Assembly: GCA_963708205.1 (NCBI GenBank)
Contig: OY970196.1
Coordinates: 1,922,001-1,986,000 of the forward strand
Length of the DNA stretch: 64,000 nucleotides
Reading direction: 5' to 3'
From: CAVYTF01 sp963708205
GTDB lineage: Bacteria > Bacteroidota > Bacteroidia > Chitinophagales > Chitinophagaceae
Of the stretch, positions 35,577-45,041 are shown one piece after another; positions within the stretch are counted from its first letter, which is position 1; the number at the start of each line of letters is the position of its first letter. Both the position numbers and the translations under genes were made by a program. A model generated the notes under the pieces. It was not told the origin of the DNA. It searched no databases and saw only the letters and a program-made list of their open reading frames with translations.

Positions 35577-36011
35577 ATGAAAGAAGAAGTTGTAATTGTT
35601 GAAGAAATAATCAACGCTCCTGTTGCGAAAGTTTGGAATATTTTAACCGACAATAAAGAAATGAAAAACTGGTATTTTGATATTGAAGAATTTAAAACAG
35701 ATGAAGGATTTGAATTCAAACTTTCTGGTGAAAAAGACAATAAAAAATATCCGACCTCATGTAAAATTTTACAGGCAAAACCTTACCAGGCCTTATCTTA
35801 CACCTGGAGTTTTGATGAAGTGCCTTTTGATACTGTCGTAACATTTGAATTGTTTCCTCATGAACAAGACAAAACAAAATTGCGTTTGACGCATGAAGGT
35901 ATTCCCAACATTCCTTCAGGTGAGGATGCTTATTCTTTAGAGAACTTCAAACAGGGATGGACAGAGATCATTGGTTCTTCTCTAAAAAAATATGCTGAAC
36001 AAAAAGCATAA
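35577..36011 (+). CDS. SRPBCC (AHSA1-like) domain protein
   Basis: 144 residues forming one START-like ligand-binding fold: EEVVIVEEIINAPVAKVWNI at the start, then WYFDIEEFKTDEGFEFKLSG and FKQGWTEIIGSSLKKYAEQ in the last helix. Such proteins bind small hydrophobic ligands; none can be named. It starts 6 bases after the YihY gene and ends 8 bases before the convergent xerD. Confidence 0.85.
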   Translation: MKEEVVIVEEIINAPVAKVWNILTDNKEMKNWYFDIEEFKTDEGFEFKLSGEKDNKKYPTSCKILQAKPYQALSYTWSFDEVPFDTVVTFELFPHEQDKTKLRLTHEGIPNIPSGEDAYSLENFKQGWTEIIGSSLKKYAEQKA

Positions 36012-36019
36012 ATTCTTTT

Positions 36020-36922
36020 CTATTTTTGAAATGCAGGATGAAAACGCTGCAAGGTTTCTCTTAAAAAATCACGGTCAAGATGGGTATATATTTCAGTGGT
36101 GGTGATACTTTCATGTCCAAGCATTTGCTGCACAGAACGCAGGTCTGCGCCACCTTCCACCAAATGTGTTGCGAACGAATGTCTGAAAGTATGTGGTGAA
36201 ATATTTTTAGTAATGCCTGCTTTCTTTGCCAGGTCTTTTATTATATAAAAGATCATCACGCGAGATAAACCTTTACCTCTGTTATTTAAAAAAAGTATGT
36301 CATCAAATCCATTTGCGATCATATATTTTTTCCGGATACTTTCCTTATAAATTTCAATAAATTTTATTGCATCATTACCAATCGGCACAAGCCTTTCTTT
36401 GTCACCTTTGCCAATCACTTTTATATACCCTTCAGTAAAATAAAGGCAACTGATTTTTAAATTTATCACTTCGGTTACGCGCAGGCCGCAACTGTACATC
36501 GTTTCAAGAATAGCTTTATTTCTTGTTCCTTCCGGCACACTTAGATCAATGGCATTGATGATTTTTTTTATTTCTTCGAAGCTTAAAATATCTGGCAATA
36601 AACGTTTCAATTTCGGAGCTTCCAATAAAACAGAAGGATCGGAAATTACAATACGCTCAATCAAACAATATTTATAAAACGCACGGATTCCTGAAATAAT
36701 TCTTGCCTGTGAAGCTGCCGTCATGCCAAGTTCTGAGATCCATTTTACGAATTGTTGCAAAGCATTCAAATCTACGTCCTGTGGTGCTTTCAGCGATTTT
36801 TCATATTGAAGATAATTGGTGAGCTTATCAATGTCACGCAGGTATGCTTCCACTGAATTCTCACTCAGAGAACGCTCCAGTTGCAAATAACCTTTGAACC
36901 CTTTTTTATAAACATCCCACAT
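36020..36922 (-). CDS. xerD: site-specific tyrosine recombinase XerD
   Basis: 300 residues from the ATG at 36922; an upstream ATG adds seven residues of no clear value. The SAM-like N-terminal domain (1-90) is followed by the catalytic domain with Arg148, Lys172, His244, Arg247, His270 and Tyr279, a full active set. XerD with XerC resolves chromosome dimers at dif with FtsK. It is a stand-alone housekeeping gene here; no phage or transposon genes surround it. Confidence 0.93.
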   Translation of the reverse strand: MWDVYKKGFKGYLQLERSLSENSVEAYLRDIDKLTNYLQYEKSLKAPQDVDLNALQQFVKWISELGMTAASQARIISGIRAFYKYCLIERIVISDPSVLLEAPKLKRLLPDILSFEEIKKIINAIDLSVPEGTRNKAILETMYSCGLRVTEVINLKISCLYFTEGYIKVIGKGDKERLVPIGNDAIKFIEIYKESIRKKYMIANGFDDILFLNNRGKGLSRVMIFYIIKDLAKKAGITKNISPHTFRHSFATHLVEGGADLRSVQQMLGHESITTTEIYTHLDRDFLRETLQRFHPAFQK

Positions 36923-37055
36923 AAAAAATATTACATGCTGCAAATTATAATTTAATTTTTTTTGATGTTATAAAGAGTTAATATGAAAGACAACAGAAAG
37001 GTTTTTAACTTTTGCATTTTGAATTTTCACTTTTTACTTTCCATACCTTAGCAGC

Positions 37056-39908
37056 ATGGCAAAAAAACTTTTTTTATTAGATGCTATGGCGCTTATTTAT
37101 CGCGCTTATTATGCATTGATCCGTAATCCGCGCATTACATCAAAAGGCAAAAACACCAATGCTCAATTTGGTTTTACCAATACTTTGTTTGATCTCATTA
37201 ATAAAGAAAAACCAACACACCTTGCTGTTTGTTTTGATACGGAAGCGCCAACAGAAAGGCATACAGATTTTACAGCTTACAAAGCAAACAGGCAGGAAGC
37301 GCCTGAAGATTTAATTGCTTCTTTGGAAGACATAAAAAAAATTATTTGTGGCTTTAATATTCCCGTCATTGCACTCGATGGTTACGAAGCAGACGATGTT
37401 ATCGGCACTCTTGCATGGAAGGCTGCAGATGCAGGCTATGATGTATATATGGTTACACCGGATAAAGATTATGGACAACTCTTAATTCATAGTTGCGTGT
37501 ACATTTATAAACCAGGTTACCAGGGCGGCGACATGGAAATTTTAGATGCAAGAAAAGTTTGTGCAAAATGGGATATTGAAAAAGTAGAACAGGTTGTTGA
37601 TATTCTCGGTTTGATGGGTGATGCTGTTGATAATATTCCCGGGATAAAAGGCATTGGAGAAAAAACTGCTGCCAAATTACTCAAGGAATATAAGACGCTT
37701 GAAAATGTTGTTGCGAATGCTGATAACATAAAAGGTTCACTTGGCGAAAAAGTCAGAAAAGGAAAAGAGGATGCATTGCTCAGTAAAAAACTCGCAACAA
37801 TTATTACAAACGTTCCTGTAGAATTTCATGAGGAAAATTTTTGTTTGAAGGAATGGAATAAGAAAGCACTCATTGATATTTTTGCAGAACTTGAATTTCG
37901 TTCGCTCGGCAAACGCATACTGGGCGAAGATTTCAACGTTTTTCAAACTTCGCCAACAATTGTACAAACAGATCTTTTCGGCAATGTTGTAGAAAATGAA
38001 AGCATTCCGCAGGGGAAAAATGAAGTAAAGATTTTATTGGAGAAAGAAGATGAAACCGAAGCAGCGCCAACAGGTTTTCATGCCGATAAAAATATAAATA
38101 ATACAACACATTGCTATTGCTTAATTGATACTCCCGAAAAAATAAAAGAACTCATTGATACGCTTTTACAACAAACAGAAATTTGTTTTGATACCGAAAC
38201 TACAGGCATTGATCCGAACGATGCAGATTTGGTTGGCTTAAGTTTTTCATACAAAAAAAATGAAGGCTATTATATTCCATGTCCATCAGAAAGAGAAAGT
38301 ACGGAAGCGATATTAAATCAGTTTAAGGAACTCTTTGCACAGGAAAATATTTGCTGGATCGGACAAAATATAAAGTATGATATTCTTGTATTAAAATGGT
38401 ATGGCATTGATATAAAAGGAAGTATGTATGATACCATGCTTGCGCATTATGTAATTGAGCCGGAAGGCAGGCGCAGCATGGATTTGCTAAGCGCGCAATA
38501 TCTTTCTTACGAGCCTGTTCACATTGAAGAATTGATTGGTAAAAAAGGAAAAGCGCAGGGCAATATGCGCGATGTTGATATTGAAAAGATAAAAGAATAT
38601 GCCGGTGAAGATGCTGATATAACCCTGCAGTTAAAACATTCACTTCACCCGCTTTTGAAAACTAAAGAAGTAGAAAAAGTTTTTTACGAAGTAGAAAATC
38701 CTTTGATGAAAGTACTTGCCGAAATGGAATTTGAAGGAGTAAAAATTGACAATGAATTTTTAAATGAATATTCCAAGGCATTGGAAAAAGATGCAGCACT
38801 GGCTGAAAAGAATGTGTATGAGGTCGCTGGTGTAAGGTTCAACCTTTCTTCACCAAAACAATTAGGAGAAGTTTTGTTTGATAAATTGAAATTAGATACG
38901 TCTGCAAAAAAAACAAAAACAGGTCAGTACCAAACAGGTGAAGATGTCTTGCTGAAACTCGCTGCCAGAGGGCATTGCATCGCAGATGATATTTTAACTT
39001 ACAGAGAATTAACCAAACTAAAATCTACTTATGTTGATGCATTGCCTTTGCTTATCAATAAAAAAACAGGAAGAGTGCATACAACTTATGGGCAAGCCGT
39101 TGCAGTAACAGGAAGGCTTGCAAGCAATAATCCCAATCTTCAAAACATACCAATCAGAACAGATCGCGGCAAAGAAATTCGCAAAGCATTTGTTCCGCGG
39201 GATCACAATCATGTTTTGGTAAGCGCCGATTATTCACAAATTGAATTACGCATTGTTGCAGCCATCAGCGGAGATATAAATATGTGCGATGCATTTAAAA
39301 AAGGAATTGATATACACACAGCAACTGCAGCAAAAGTTTATAATAAAAATGAAAATGAAGTAACAAAGGAAATGCGATACAAAGCAAAGAGTGTAAACTT
39401 CGGGATCATTTATGGTCAGGGCGCTTTCGGGCTTGCAGACAATCTCGGCATCAGCAGAACAGAAGCAAAAGAAATTATTGATAATTATAAAAAAGAATTT
39501 TCCGGCATCAATAGATACATGGATAACATGATAAATTTTGCCCGCGAGCATGGTTATGTGCAAACATTGATGGGCCGCAAAAGATGGCTGAAAGATATTA
39601 ACTCTGCCAACTTTACTGTGCGTGCTTTTGCAGAAAGAAATGCCATCAATTCACCAATACAGGGCACAGCCGCAGACATGATAAAAATGGCAATGATAAA
39701 AATTCATGACGCTATGCAAAAAGAAAAATTGCAAAGTAAAATGATCTTGCAGGTGCATGATGAATTGGTGTTTGATGCATTGAAAGAAGAAGTAGAAGTT
39801 TTAAAACCTTTGATTCTAGAAAATATGAAAGCCGCGCTGCCATTGCCTAATGAAGTGCCAGTAGAAGCAGAAGTTGGCGTTGGTGAAAACTGGTTAGAGG
39901 CGCATTAA
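37056..39908 (+). CDS. polA: DNA polymerase I
   Basis: 950 residues. Residues 1-290 form the 5'-3' exonuclease (FDTEAPTERHTDFTAYKANR, GYEADDVIGTLA). Residues about 360-560 are a 3'-5' exonuclease with an intact first motif CFDTETTGID, so proofreading is likely active. The polymerase part carries motif A SADYSQIELR (about 723-732), motif B KSVNFGIIYGQGAFGLADNL and motif C VHDELVFD. It fills gaps and removes RNA primers in replication and repair. A poorly placed TACCTTAG lies just upstream. Confidence 0.97.
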   Translation: MAKKLFLLDAMALIYRAYYALIRNPRITSKGKNTNAQFGFTNTLFDLINKEKPTHLAVCFDTEAPTERHTDFTAYKANRQEAPEDLIASLEDIKKIICGFNIPVIALDGYEADDVIGTLAWKAADAGYDVYMVTPDKDYGQLLIHSCVYIYKPGYQGGDMEILDARKVCAKWDIEKVEQVVDILGLMGDAVDNIPGIKGIGEKTAAKLLKEYKTLENVVANADNIKGSLGEKVRKGKEDALLSKKLATIITNVPVEFHEENFCLKEWNKKALIDIFAELEFRSLGKRILGEDFNVFQTSPTIVQTDLFGNVVENESIPQGKNEVKILLEKEDETEAAPTGFHADKNINNTTHCYCLIDTPEKIKELIDTLLQQTEICFDTETTGIDPNDADLVGLSFSYKKNEGYYIPCPSERESTEAILNQFKELFAQENICWIGQNIKYDILVLKWYGIDIKGSMYDTMLAHYVIEPEGRRSMDLLSAQYLSYEPVHIEELIGKKGKAQGNMRDVDIEKIKEYAGEDADITLQLKHSLHPLLKTKEVEKVFYEVENPLMKVLAEMEFEGVKIDNEFLNEYSKALEKDAALAEKNVYEVAGVRFNLSSPKQLGEVLFDKLKLDTSAKKTKTGQYQTGEDVLLKLAARGHCIADDILTYRELTKLKSTYVDALPLLINKKTGRVHTTYGQAVAVTGRLASNNPNLQNIPIRTDRGKEIRKAFVPRDHNHVLVSADYSQIELRIVAAISGDINMCDAFKKGIDIHTATAAKVYNKNENEVTKEMRYKAKSVNFGIIYGQGAFGLADNLGISRTEAKEIIDNYKKEFSGINRYMDNMINFAREHGYVQTLMGRKRWLKDINSANFTVRAFAERNAINSPIQGTAADMIKMAMIKIHDAMQKEKLQSKMILQVHDELVFDALKEEVEVLKPLILENMKAALPLPNEVPVEAEVGVGENWLEAH

Positions 39909-40072
39909 AATTTGTTTAACTGAACTAATTCTATTTCAGAAAAACACTTTTCGAAGTATCAATTTGGATTAAACTACCCTCAATTAAATTCACTTTAAAA
40001 AAACCTTATTCATCTTCTTTGAAAAAAATTCATCCATAAATTGTGCAATCTTTTTTAATCTAAATCTACTTT

Positions 40073-40729
40073 ATGAAAAAATTTTTATTGTTCGCTTTTG
40101 TGATTTCAATGATTGGCTGCTCGAAGGATGCTTCAATTGTAAAAACATCGGGTTCCTCTTTAAGCCCGGCAACGGCTGCTCCGCATTCCACCTATTTACC
40201 ATTAACTGCAAACACTTATTGGAAATACAGTAAAGTGATTGATACAACCACCAGAAAGTTTATCAGCACAGTAACTGCCAAGACAGACAGCATTAACGGC
40301 AAATTGTATACACTCACTACCATAGGGAAAAACGACTCAGCTTATTACTGCCAGCAGGGAATTAATTATTACCAATACCATACTTCTGAGACTGAGGAGG
40401 GAAATATTCCGCTTGAAATATTGTTTTTAAAAGATACTACAAAAGGAGCAACCTGGGAAACAACCGCAGGATATGTAGATGGCGTTTTGCCTGTGATTTG
40501 TGATGGACAGGTAATTAAGAAAAATATCAGTTTAGTTATACATGGTAATACCTATACTAATATTATCCATACCCGCGTTACTCTTACCGTTCAGGGACCT
40601 GACGCAGAGATTGGCACATTCGATTATTTTACAGCAGAAAATGTAGGACTGGTAAAAATTGTTGAAAGTAATGAATTCGGATCTACTTCCACTTCCACAA
40701 CCGCACTTATTTCTTATCACATAGAATAG
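40073..40729 (+). CDS. lipoprotein of unknown function
   Basis: 218 residues with a type II signal and lipobox MIGC (Cys17). The mature part has a short Ser/Thr linker and then a beta-rich region (YLPLTANTYWKYSKVIDTTT, GNTYTNIIHTRVTLTVQGPD) like the small hypothetical envelope proteins common in this phylum. A clear terminator follows. No role can be inferred from the neighbours. Confidence 0.7.
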   Translation: MKKFLLFAFVISMIGCSKDASIVKTSGSSLSPATAAPHSTYLPLTANTYWKYSKVIDTTTRKFISTVTAKTDSINGKLYTLTTIGKNDSAYYCQQGINYYQYHTSETEEGNIPLEILFLKDTTKGATWETTAGYVDGVLPVICDGQVIKKNISLVIHGNTYTNIIHTRVTLTVQGPDAEIGTFDYFTAENVGLVKIVESNEFGSTSTSTTALISYHIE

Positions 40730-40754
40730 TAAACAAATATCAACCAAAATGAAG

Positions 40755-40780
40755 TGCCGCTTTTTATAGCGGCATTTTTT
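40755..40780 (+). terminator. intrinsic terminator of the lipoprotein gene
   Basis: TGCCGC/GCGGCA with an 8-base loop, followed by six T, 25 bases after the stop. Confidence 0.85.
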
Positions 40781-40943
40781 ATTTCTGGAGCAAAACCATT
40801 ATTAATGCCGTTGTCAAGCGTTAATGATTTCTAAAAGTACTTGTTTTTAATCCAAAACAGGCTTTATTTTAAATGCTAAACCACATCCTTCAATTATTCA
40901 ATCAATCAATACTTCTTATCTTGCACCACTTTAAAAAATCAGC

Positions 40944-41582
40944 ATGGAATATCACAAAATAATCTCCGTTACAGGTTTTGGCGGCTTGTTTGAACTGGTG
41001 GGCAGCAAGTCAGATGGCGCCATCGTGCGCTCGCTCGAAGATAAATCAACCAAATTCGTCTCCTCGCGTGTGCATAACTTTTCGCACCTGGAAAGCATCG
41101 AAATATTCACTGAAAAAGAAAATGCAAACCTTGTGGAAGTTTTAAAGGCAATGGATGCAAGCGAAGAAAAATTACCTGACGAAAAAGATCCTGCCGCAGT
41201 AAGACAGTATTTTGAAAAAGTATATCCGCAAATAGATTTTGAAAGAGTGTATGCAAGTGACACAAAAAAGATCGTACGCTGGTTTAAGATTTTAAAGGAA
41301 AATAATATTGAATTCAGGCTTCGGGAGGCTGAACTGGAAACAGAAGAAGCAACCGAAAATGCAGAAGCAGAAAACAACAGCGCAGAAGCAAGTGATAAAA
41401 AAGAAGCGCCAAAAGAAGGCAGCGAAAAAGCCGAAGATGCCAAAGCAAAAGATGTTGCTGCTGAAATAAAAAAAGAGAAAATAGTTTCTATGAGAAAGCA
41501 AAAAGAAGAACCTTCCGAATTTGTGAATATACAGCCCTCTGAAGAAAAACCTAAAAAGAAAGTGGCTAAGAAAAGTAAGTAG
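40944..41582 (+). CDS. DUF5606-family protein
   Basis: 212 residues. Residues 1-130 match the Bacteroidota family DUF5606 (MEYHKIISVTGFGGLFELVG, RVHNFSHLESIEIFTEKENA, FERVYASDTKKIVRWFKILK). The last 80 residues are a low-complexity Glu/Ala/Lys tail ending KPKKKVAKKSK. The protein is cytoplasmic, with no known biochemical role; family members sit beside polA-like housekeeping genes in related genomes, as I recall. The antisense frame over the tail is long but only mirrors the charged codons. Confidence 0.85.
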   Translation: MEYHKIISVTGFGGLFELVGSKSDGAIVRSLEDKSTKFVSSRVHNFSHLESIEIFTEKENANLVEVLKAMDASEEKLPDEKDPAAVRQYFEKVYPQIDFERVYASDTKKIVRWFKILKENNIEFRLREAELETEEATENAEAENNSAEASDKKEAPKEGSEKAEDAKAKDVAAEIKKEKIVSMRKQKEEPSEFVNIQPSEEKPKKKVAKKSK

Positions 41583-41599
41583 ATAGAACCAAAAACAAA

Positions 41600-41640
41600 A
41601 GATGCCACAGGCATTGCAGATGAAACGGAGCGTCGCAAGC
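41600..41640. repeat. dispersed intergenic repeat, copy 2
   Basis: AACGGAGCGTCGCAAGC (41624-41640) plus GATGCCAC upstream; between the DUF5606 gene and the M3 peptidase gene. It mirrors copy 1. Confidence 0.65.
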
Positions 41641-41691
41641 AAAGTTCTATATTTATTCAAAAGATCGTTACCAAAAATTATATAAGCGCTT

Positions 41692-43413
41692 ATGCAATTG
41701 AATGCAGACATAAAAAAATTAGCACATCATTTTCTTCCTGAAGATTTTAAAATAACTGATTGGGAAACCCTTGAACCATATTTCAAACAGTTGTTGGAAA
41801 GAGAGATTAATTCTAAAACTGATCTTGAAAAATGGCTGTGCGATATGAGTGAAGTGGAAGCTGCAGTAAGCGAAGATGCTTGCTGGCGGCAGATCCGCAT
41901 GACCTGCGATACCACCGATAAAAAACTGGAAGAGGCGTTTACTTACTTCTGCATGGAGATTCAGCCGAAGCTGCAGCCTTATGCAGATGCGCTGAATAAA
42001 AAATTAATTGCTTCGCCTTTTACCGAAGAACTAGACCAGCAAAAATTCTTTACTTATTTGCGAAGCGTAAAGAAAAAGATAGAACTTTTTCGTGAAGAAA
42101 ATATTCCACTTCAGGCAGAGCTAAGCGTGATGCAGCAACAATATGGCGTTATCGCAGGCAAGATGACGGTAGAAGTAAATGGGCAGGAATACACTTTGCA
42201 GCAAGCTGCAAAATTTTTAGAAAGTCATGACAGAAATCTCCGTGAAGAAGTGTACAGAAAAATAAATGAAAGAAGATTGCAGGATAAAGATGCGTTGCAT
42301 GAATTGTATTCGCAGTTAATTGCGCGAAGAGATAAAATGGCAAAAAATGCGGGTTTTGAAAATTACCGCGATTATAAATTCCAGGAGCTTGGAAGATTTG
42401 ATTACACCAAAGAAGATTGTTTTCAGTTTCATGAAGCCGTTAAGCTGCACATTCTTCCATTGGTTGAAAAGATCTATGAAAGAAAAAAACAAAAACTTGG
42501 TTTGGATACTTTGCGTCCATGGGATACCGAAGCAGAACCGGAAGGTATAAAACCATTACATCCTTTTGACACCGGAAAAGAGTTGCTTGACAAAACAGAA
42601 AAATGTTTTGAAACAATGAATCCATTCTTTGCAAATTGTTTGCGCAAAATGGATGAGCTAAAACATTTTGACCTGGAAAGCAGGATGGGCAAGGCTCCCG
42701 GCGGATATAACTGTCCGCTTGCAGAAAGCGGCGCGCCGTTTATTTTCATGAATGCCGCAGGGCAAATGAGCGATGTTACCACAATGGTACATGAAGGCGG
42801 ACATGCTATTCAATCATTTTTAACGCATTCATTAGAACTTAGTGCCTTCAAAGAATACCCGACGGAAATTGCAGAAGTAGCAAGCATGGCGATGGAATTA
42901 TTTTCAATGAATCATTGGGATAGTTTTTTTGAGAATGATGAAGAATTAAAACGCGCTAAAGAATATGAACTTGAAAGAGTGATCTCTATTTTTTCATGGA
43001 TTGCAACGATAGATAAATTTCAACATTGGGTATATGAAAATCCCAATCATTCAATTGAAGAAAGAACAAAAAAGTGGAATGAAATAATTGAGGAGTTTTC
43101 AATAAAAGCAATTGATGTCAGCGGTTTGCAGGAATATAGAAATATAAGCTGGCAAAGACAATTACATTTATTTGAAGTGCCGTTTTATTATATTGAATAC
43201 GGCATTGCGCAGCTTGGTGCAATTGGTTTATGGATGCAATACATCAACGATAAAGGAAAAGCGATCAGCAATTATATACATGCCTTGAGTCTTGGTGGCA
43301 CAAAGACATTACCTGAATTGTATGCTGCGGCAGAATTGAAATTTGATTTTTCTCCTAATTACATTAAAACGCTAATGCATTTTGTAAATACTGAAATGGA
43401 AAAATTAAATTAG
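41692..43413 (+). CDS. M3-family oligoendopeptidase
   Basis: 573 residues. The zinc motif HEGGHAIQ is at about residues 367-374, followed by the third ligand glutamate in EYPTEIAEVASMAMELF. The helical N-terminal half and the late YIEYGIAQLGAIGLWMQYIN are typical of the PepF/M3 oligoendopeptidase group. It degrades short peptides in the cytoplasm. There is no signal peptide. It is a single-gene unit. Confidence 0.93.
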   Translation: MQLNADIKKLAHHFLPEDFKITDWETLEPYFKQLLEREINSKTDLEKWLCDMSEVEAAVSEDACWRQIRMTCDTTDKKLEEAFTYFCMEIQPKLQPYADALNKKLIASPFTEELDQQKFFTYLRSVKKKIELFREENIPLQAELSVMQQQYGVIAGKMTVEVNGQEYTLQQAAKFLESHDRNLREEVYRKINERRLQDKDALHELYSQLIARRDKMAKNAGFENYRDYKFQELGRFDYTKEDCFQFHEAVKLHILPLVEKIYERKKQKLGLDTLRPWDTEAEPEGIKPLHPFDTGKELLDKTEKCFETMNPFFANCLRKMDELKHFDLESRMGKAPGGYNCPLAESGAPFIFMNAAGQMSDVTTMVHEGGHAIQSFLTHSLELSAFKEYPTEIAEVASMAMELFSMNHWDSFFENDEELKRAKEYELERVISIFSWIATIDKFQHWVYENPNHSIEERTKKWNEIIEEFSIKAIDVSGLQEYRNISWQRQLHLFEVPFYYIEYGIAQLGAIGLWMQYINDKGKAISNYIHALSLGGTKTLPELYAAAELKFDFSPNYIKTLMHFVNTEMEKLN

Positions 43414-43431
43414 CCGCATAATGGTAAAGGC

Positions 43432-43459
43432 GTACAAGAGTGCGACGCAACGATGATGC
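43432..43459. repeat. dispersed intergenic repeat, copy 3
   Basis: GTACAAGAGTGCGACGCAA then CGATGATGC, between the converging peptidase and Fur genes. The first 19 bases are identical to the reverse complement of copy 6. Confidence 0.7.
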
Positions 43460-43490
43460 TATGAAATAATTCAGTCCGGCTCAAAAAAAA

Positions 43491-43907
43491 TTACTCACAG
43501 GCAGCACACTTTCCGCTAACTATAATATTTGTTTTGTTTGCCACGAAACCCTGTGGCAGACTGACTTGTGGCACAGTTACGTTTTCTAAACAATACGTTG
43601 TATCACAGGTATCACAAATGAAATGTATATGGTTATCATTATGATGTCCTTCGCTACAATCATCTTTGCAAAGTGCATAAAGCACAGCATTGTCTTCAGT
43701 TGGGATGGTATGTATAATACCTTTCTCGACAAATGTTTGAAGCGTTCTGTAAATGGTAACGCGATCAAACTGCAACGCAGTTCTCTTTTCAATATCAGCA
43801 TGAGCCAATGCGCGGTTCGTGTGGTGAAAAAGATCAAGAATTTTTATCCTGCTTTCTGTTACACTTAGTTGATTTCGTTTTAGTATATCAGCCACTTCCT
43901 GTTGCAT
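43491..43907 (-). CDS. Fur-family metal regulator
   Basis: 138 residues with the Fur fold complete: DNA-binding RVTIYRTLQTFVEKGIIHTI, a His-rich region (GHHNDNHIHFIC, His88, His89, His93, His95) and two CxxC pairs (Cys98/Cys101 and Cys134/Cys137). It should therefore sense a metal, most likely zinc or iron; a Zur role fits the neighbours but is not proven. It starts 10 bases after the Sco gene and is its operon partner. Confidence 0.88.
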   Translation of the reverse strand: MQQEVADILKRNQLSVTESRIKILDLFHHTNRALAHADIEKRTALQFDRVTIYRTLQTFVEKGIIHTIPTEDNAVLYALCKDDCSEGHHNDNHIHFICDTCDTTYCLENVTVPQVSLPQGFVANKTNIIVSGKCAACE

Positions 43908-43917
43908 AGAAGTAATT

Positions 43918-44526
43918 TTATTCTTTAAGCAATGTTGTGATATCTGTTTTTAATTTATCAATTTCATCTTTTTGTAAACCATCATAAATTTGCCCGCGAA
44001 CATTTCCCTGCTTATCTATCAAAGCAATAAATTGTGTGTGTAAAAATTGATCATTAATATTTTGCAAACCATTTTTAGGATCGTCGAGCAGGTAACTATT
44101 TCTTGCAGCATTGTACAAGCTGTCTTTTCTTCCGGTTAAAAAAATCCAATGATTATTATCAACCTTCATTGAGTCTGCATAATGCTGTAACCTTGATGCA
44201 CTGTCGGTTTCAGGGTCTGATGTATTTGAAATAATTAAAAAATCGGGCTCTTTTTTAAATGCATCATACACCGTTTTTAAATTATTATTCATGTGCGGAC
44301 AAACACCTTTGCAGGAAGTAAAAAAATAATTTACCACACATACTTTACCCAACATGTCATTCTGCGAAAATGGTTTTCCGTTTTGTGCAGTGAAGGTAAA
44401 AGGTCTTACTGTGCTTAAAACCGGCAACTTTTCCTTCCAATTATCAGTGCCTGCAAAAACAAATACAAAAAATAAAACCAGAAGCACTGAGAAGAAAATA
44501 ACGTAACGCCATAATTTTCTACTCAT
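43918..44526 (-). CDS. Sco1/SenC-family thioredoxin-fold protein
   Basis: 202 residues from the ATG at 44526 (MSRKLWRYVIFFSVLLVLFF, an N-terminal membrane anchor). An upstream ATG would add 30 unrelated residues. The copper-binding CxxxC is in FFTSCKGVCPHM and the third ligand histidine in FLHTQFIALID. Sco proteins carry copper or reduce thiols for cytochrome oxidase assembly in the periplasm. It is the first gene of the Sco-Fur unit and is divergent from merC across a 113-base gap. Confidence 0.9.
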   Translation of the reverse strand: MSRKLWRYVIFFSVLLVLFFVFVFAGTDNWKEKLPVLSTVRPFTFTAQNGKPFSQNDMLGKVCVVNYFFTSCKGVCPHMNNNLKTVYDAFKKEPDFLIISNTSDPETDSASRLQHYADSMKVDNNHWIFLTGRKDSLYNAARNSYLLDDPKNGLQNINDQFLHTQFIALIDKQGNVRGQIYDGLQKDEIDKLKTDITTLLKE

Positions 44527-44601
44527 GTAAAAATTATTTCTAATACAAATTTCGCTGTTAAATGTCAGGTGAAACTTGTATGAAATCTTAAAATTTAATT
44601 C

Positions 44602-44633
44602 GCAACTGAGTTGCAAATACGTAATTTTACAAC
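44602..44633. promoter_or_regulatory. overlapping palindromes in the sco/merC divergent promoter region
   Basis: GCAACTGAGTTGC (44602-44614) is a perfect palindrome with a one-base centre. An overlapping imperfect repeat starts GTTGCAAA at 44610 and ends TTTTACAAC at 44633. Both lie within 35 bases of the merC ATG. They could be operators for the Fur-family protein encoded next door. Confidence 0.5.
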
Positions 44634-44639
44634 ACGTCT

Positions 44640-45041
44640 ATGAAATCAAAAATTAATTTAGATGCTTTCGGAATTATTACTTCAATAGCTTGTGCCATTC
44701 ATTGCGCCTTGCTGCCATTGATTCTTAGCTCACTTTCATTATTTGGACTGGATATAATTCAAAACAAATTCTTTGAATTTTTCATGATATTCCTCGCGCT
44801 GTGCATTGGCATTTTTTCGCTTCAACACGGAAGAAAACATCATGGCAAAATTTTACCAACTTACATTTTTATCGCAGGCATATTTTTTTTGATCACAAAA
44901 GAATTGTTTCCAACCGAAGAAATATTGTTATTAATTCCTGCAGTTGTATTAATTCTTACTGCGCATTCAGTCAACTATATTTTAGGTAAAAAAGAAGAAA
45001 AAGAAAAAAATTTGGTGTCAGGCAGCAACGCTCCGATGTAG
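44640..45041 (+). CDS. MerC-domain membrane protein
   Basis: 133 residues with four transmembrane helices and the MerC signature near the start, ITSIACAIHCALLPLILS, with Cys18, His21 and Cys22. MerC proteins transport mercury or, in other settings, bind metal at the membrane; no mer operon genes are here, so the ion is not known. The last residues (GSNAPM) and the stop lie inside a dispersed intergenic repeat, so the gene tail comes from that element. It is divergent from Sco-Fur. Confidence 0.85.
   Translation: MKSKINLDAFGIITSIACAIHCALLPLILSSLSLFGLDIIQNKFFEFFMIFLALCIGIFSLQHGRKHHGKILPTYIFIAGIFFLITKELFPTEEILLLIPAVVLILTAHSVNYILGKKEEKEKNLVSGSNAPM

Noticed and set aside
36020..36922. Integrase of a mobile element
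   Set aside because: It has the size and motifs of housekeeping XerD, and no phage, conjugation or attachment-site features surround it.
40952..41638. 228-residue antisense frame over the DUF5606 gene
   Set aside because: It is Ser/Phe/Ala-rich because it mirrors Glu/Lys/Ala codons of the real gene.
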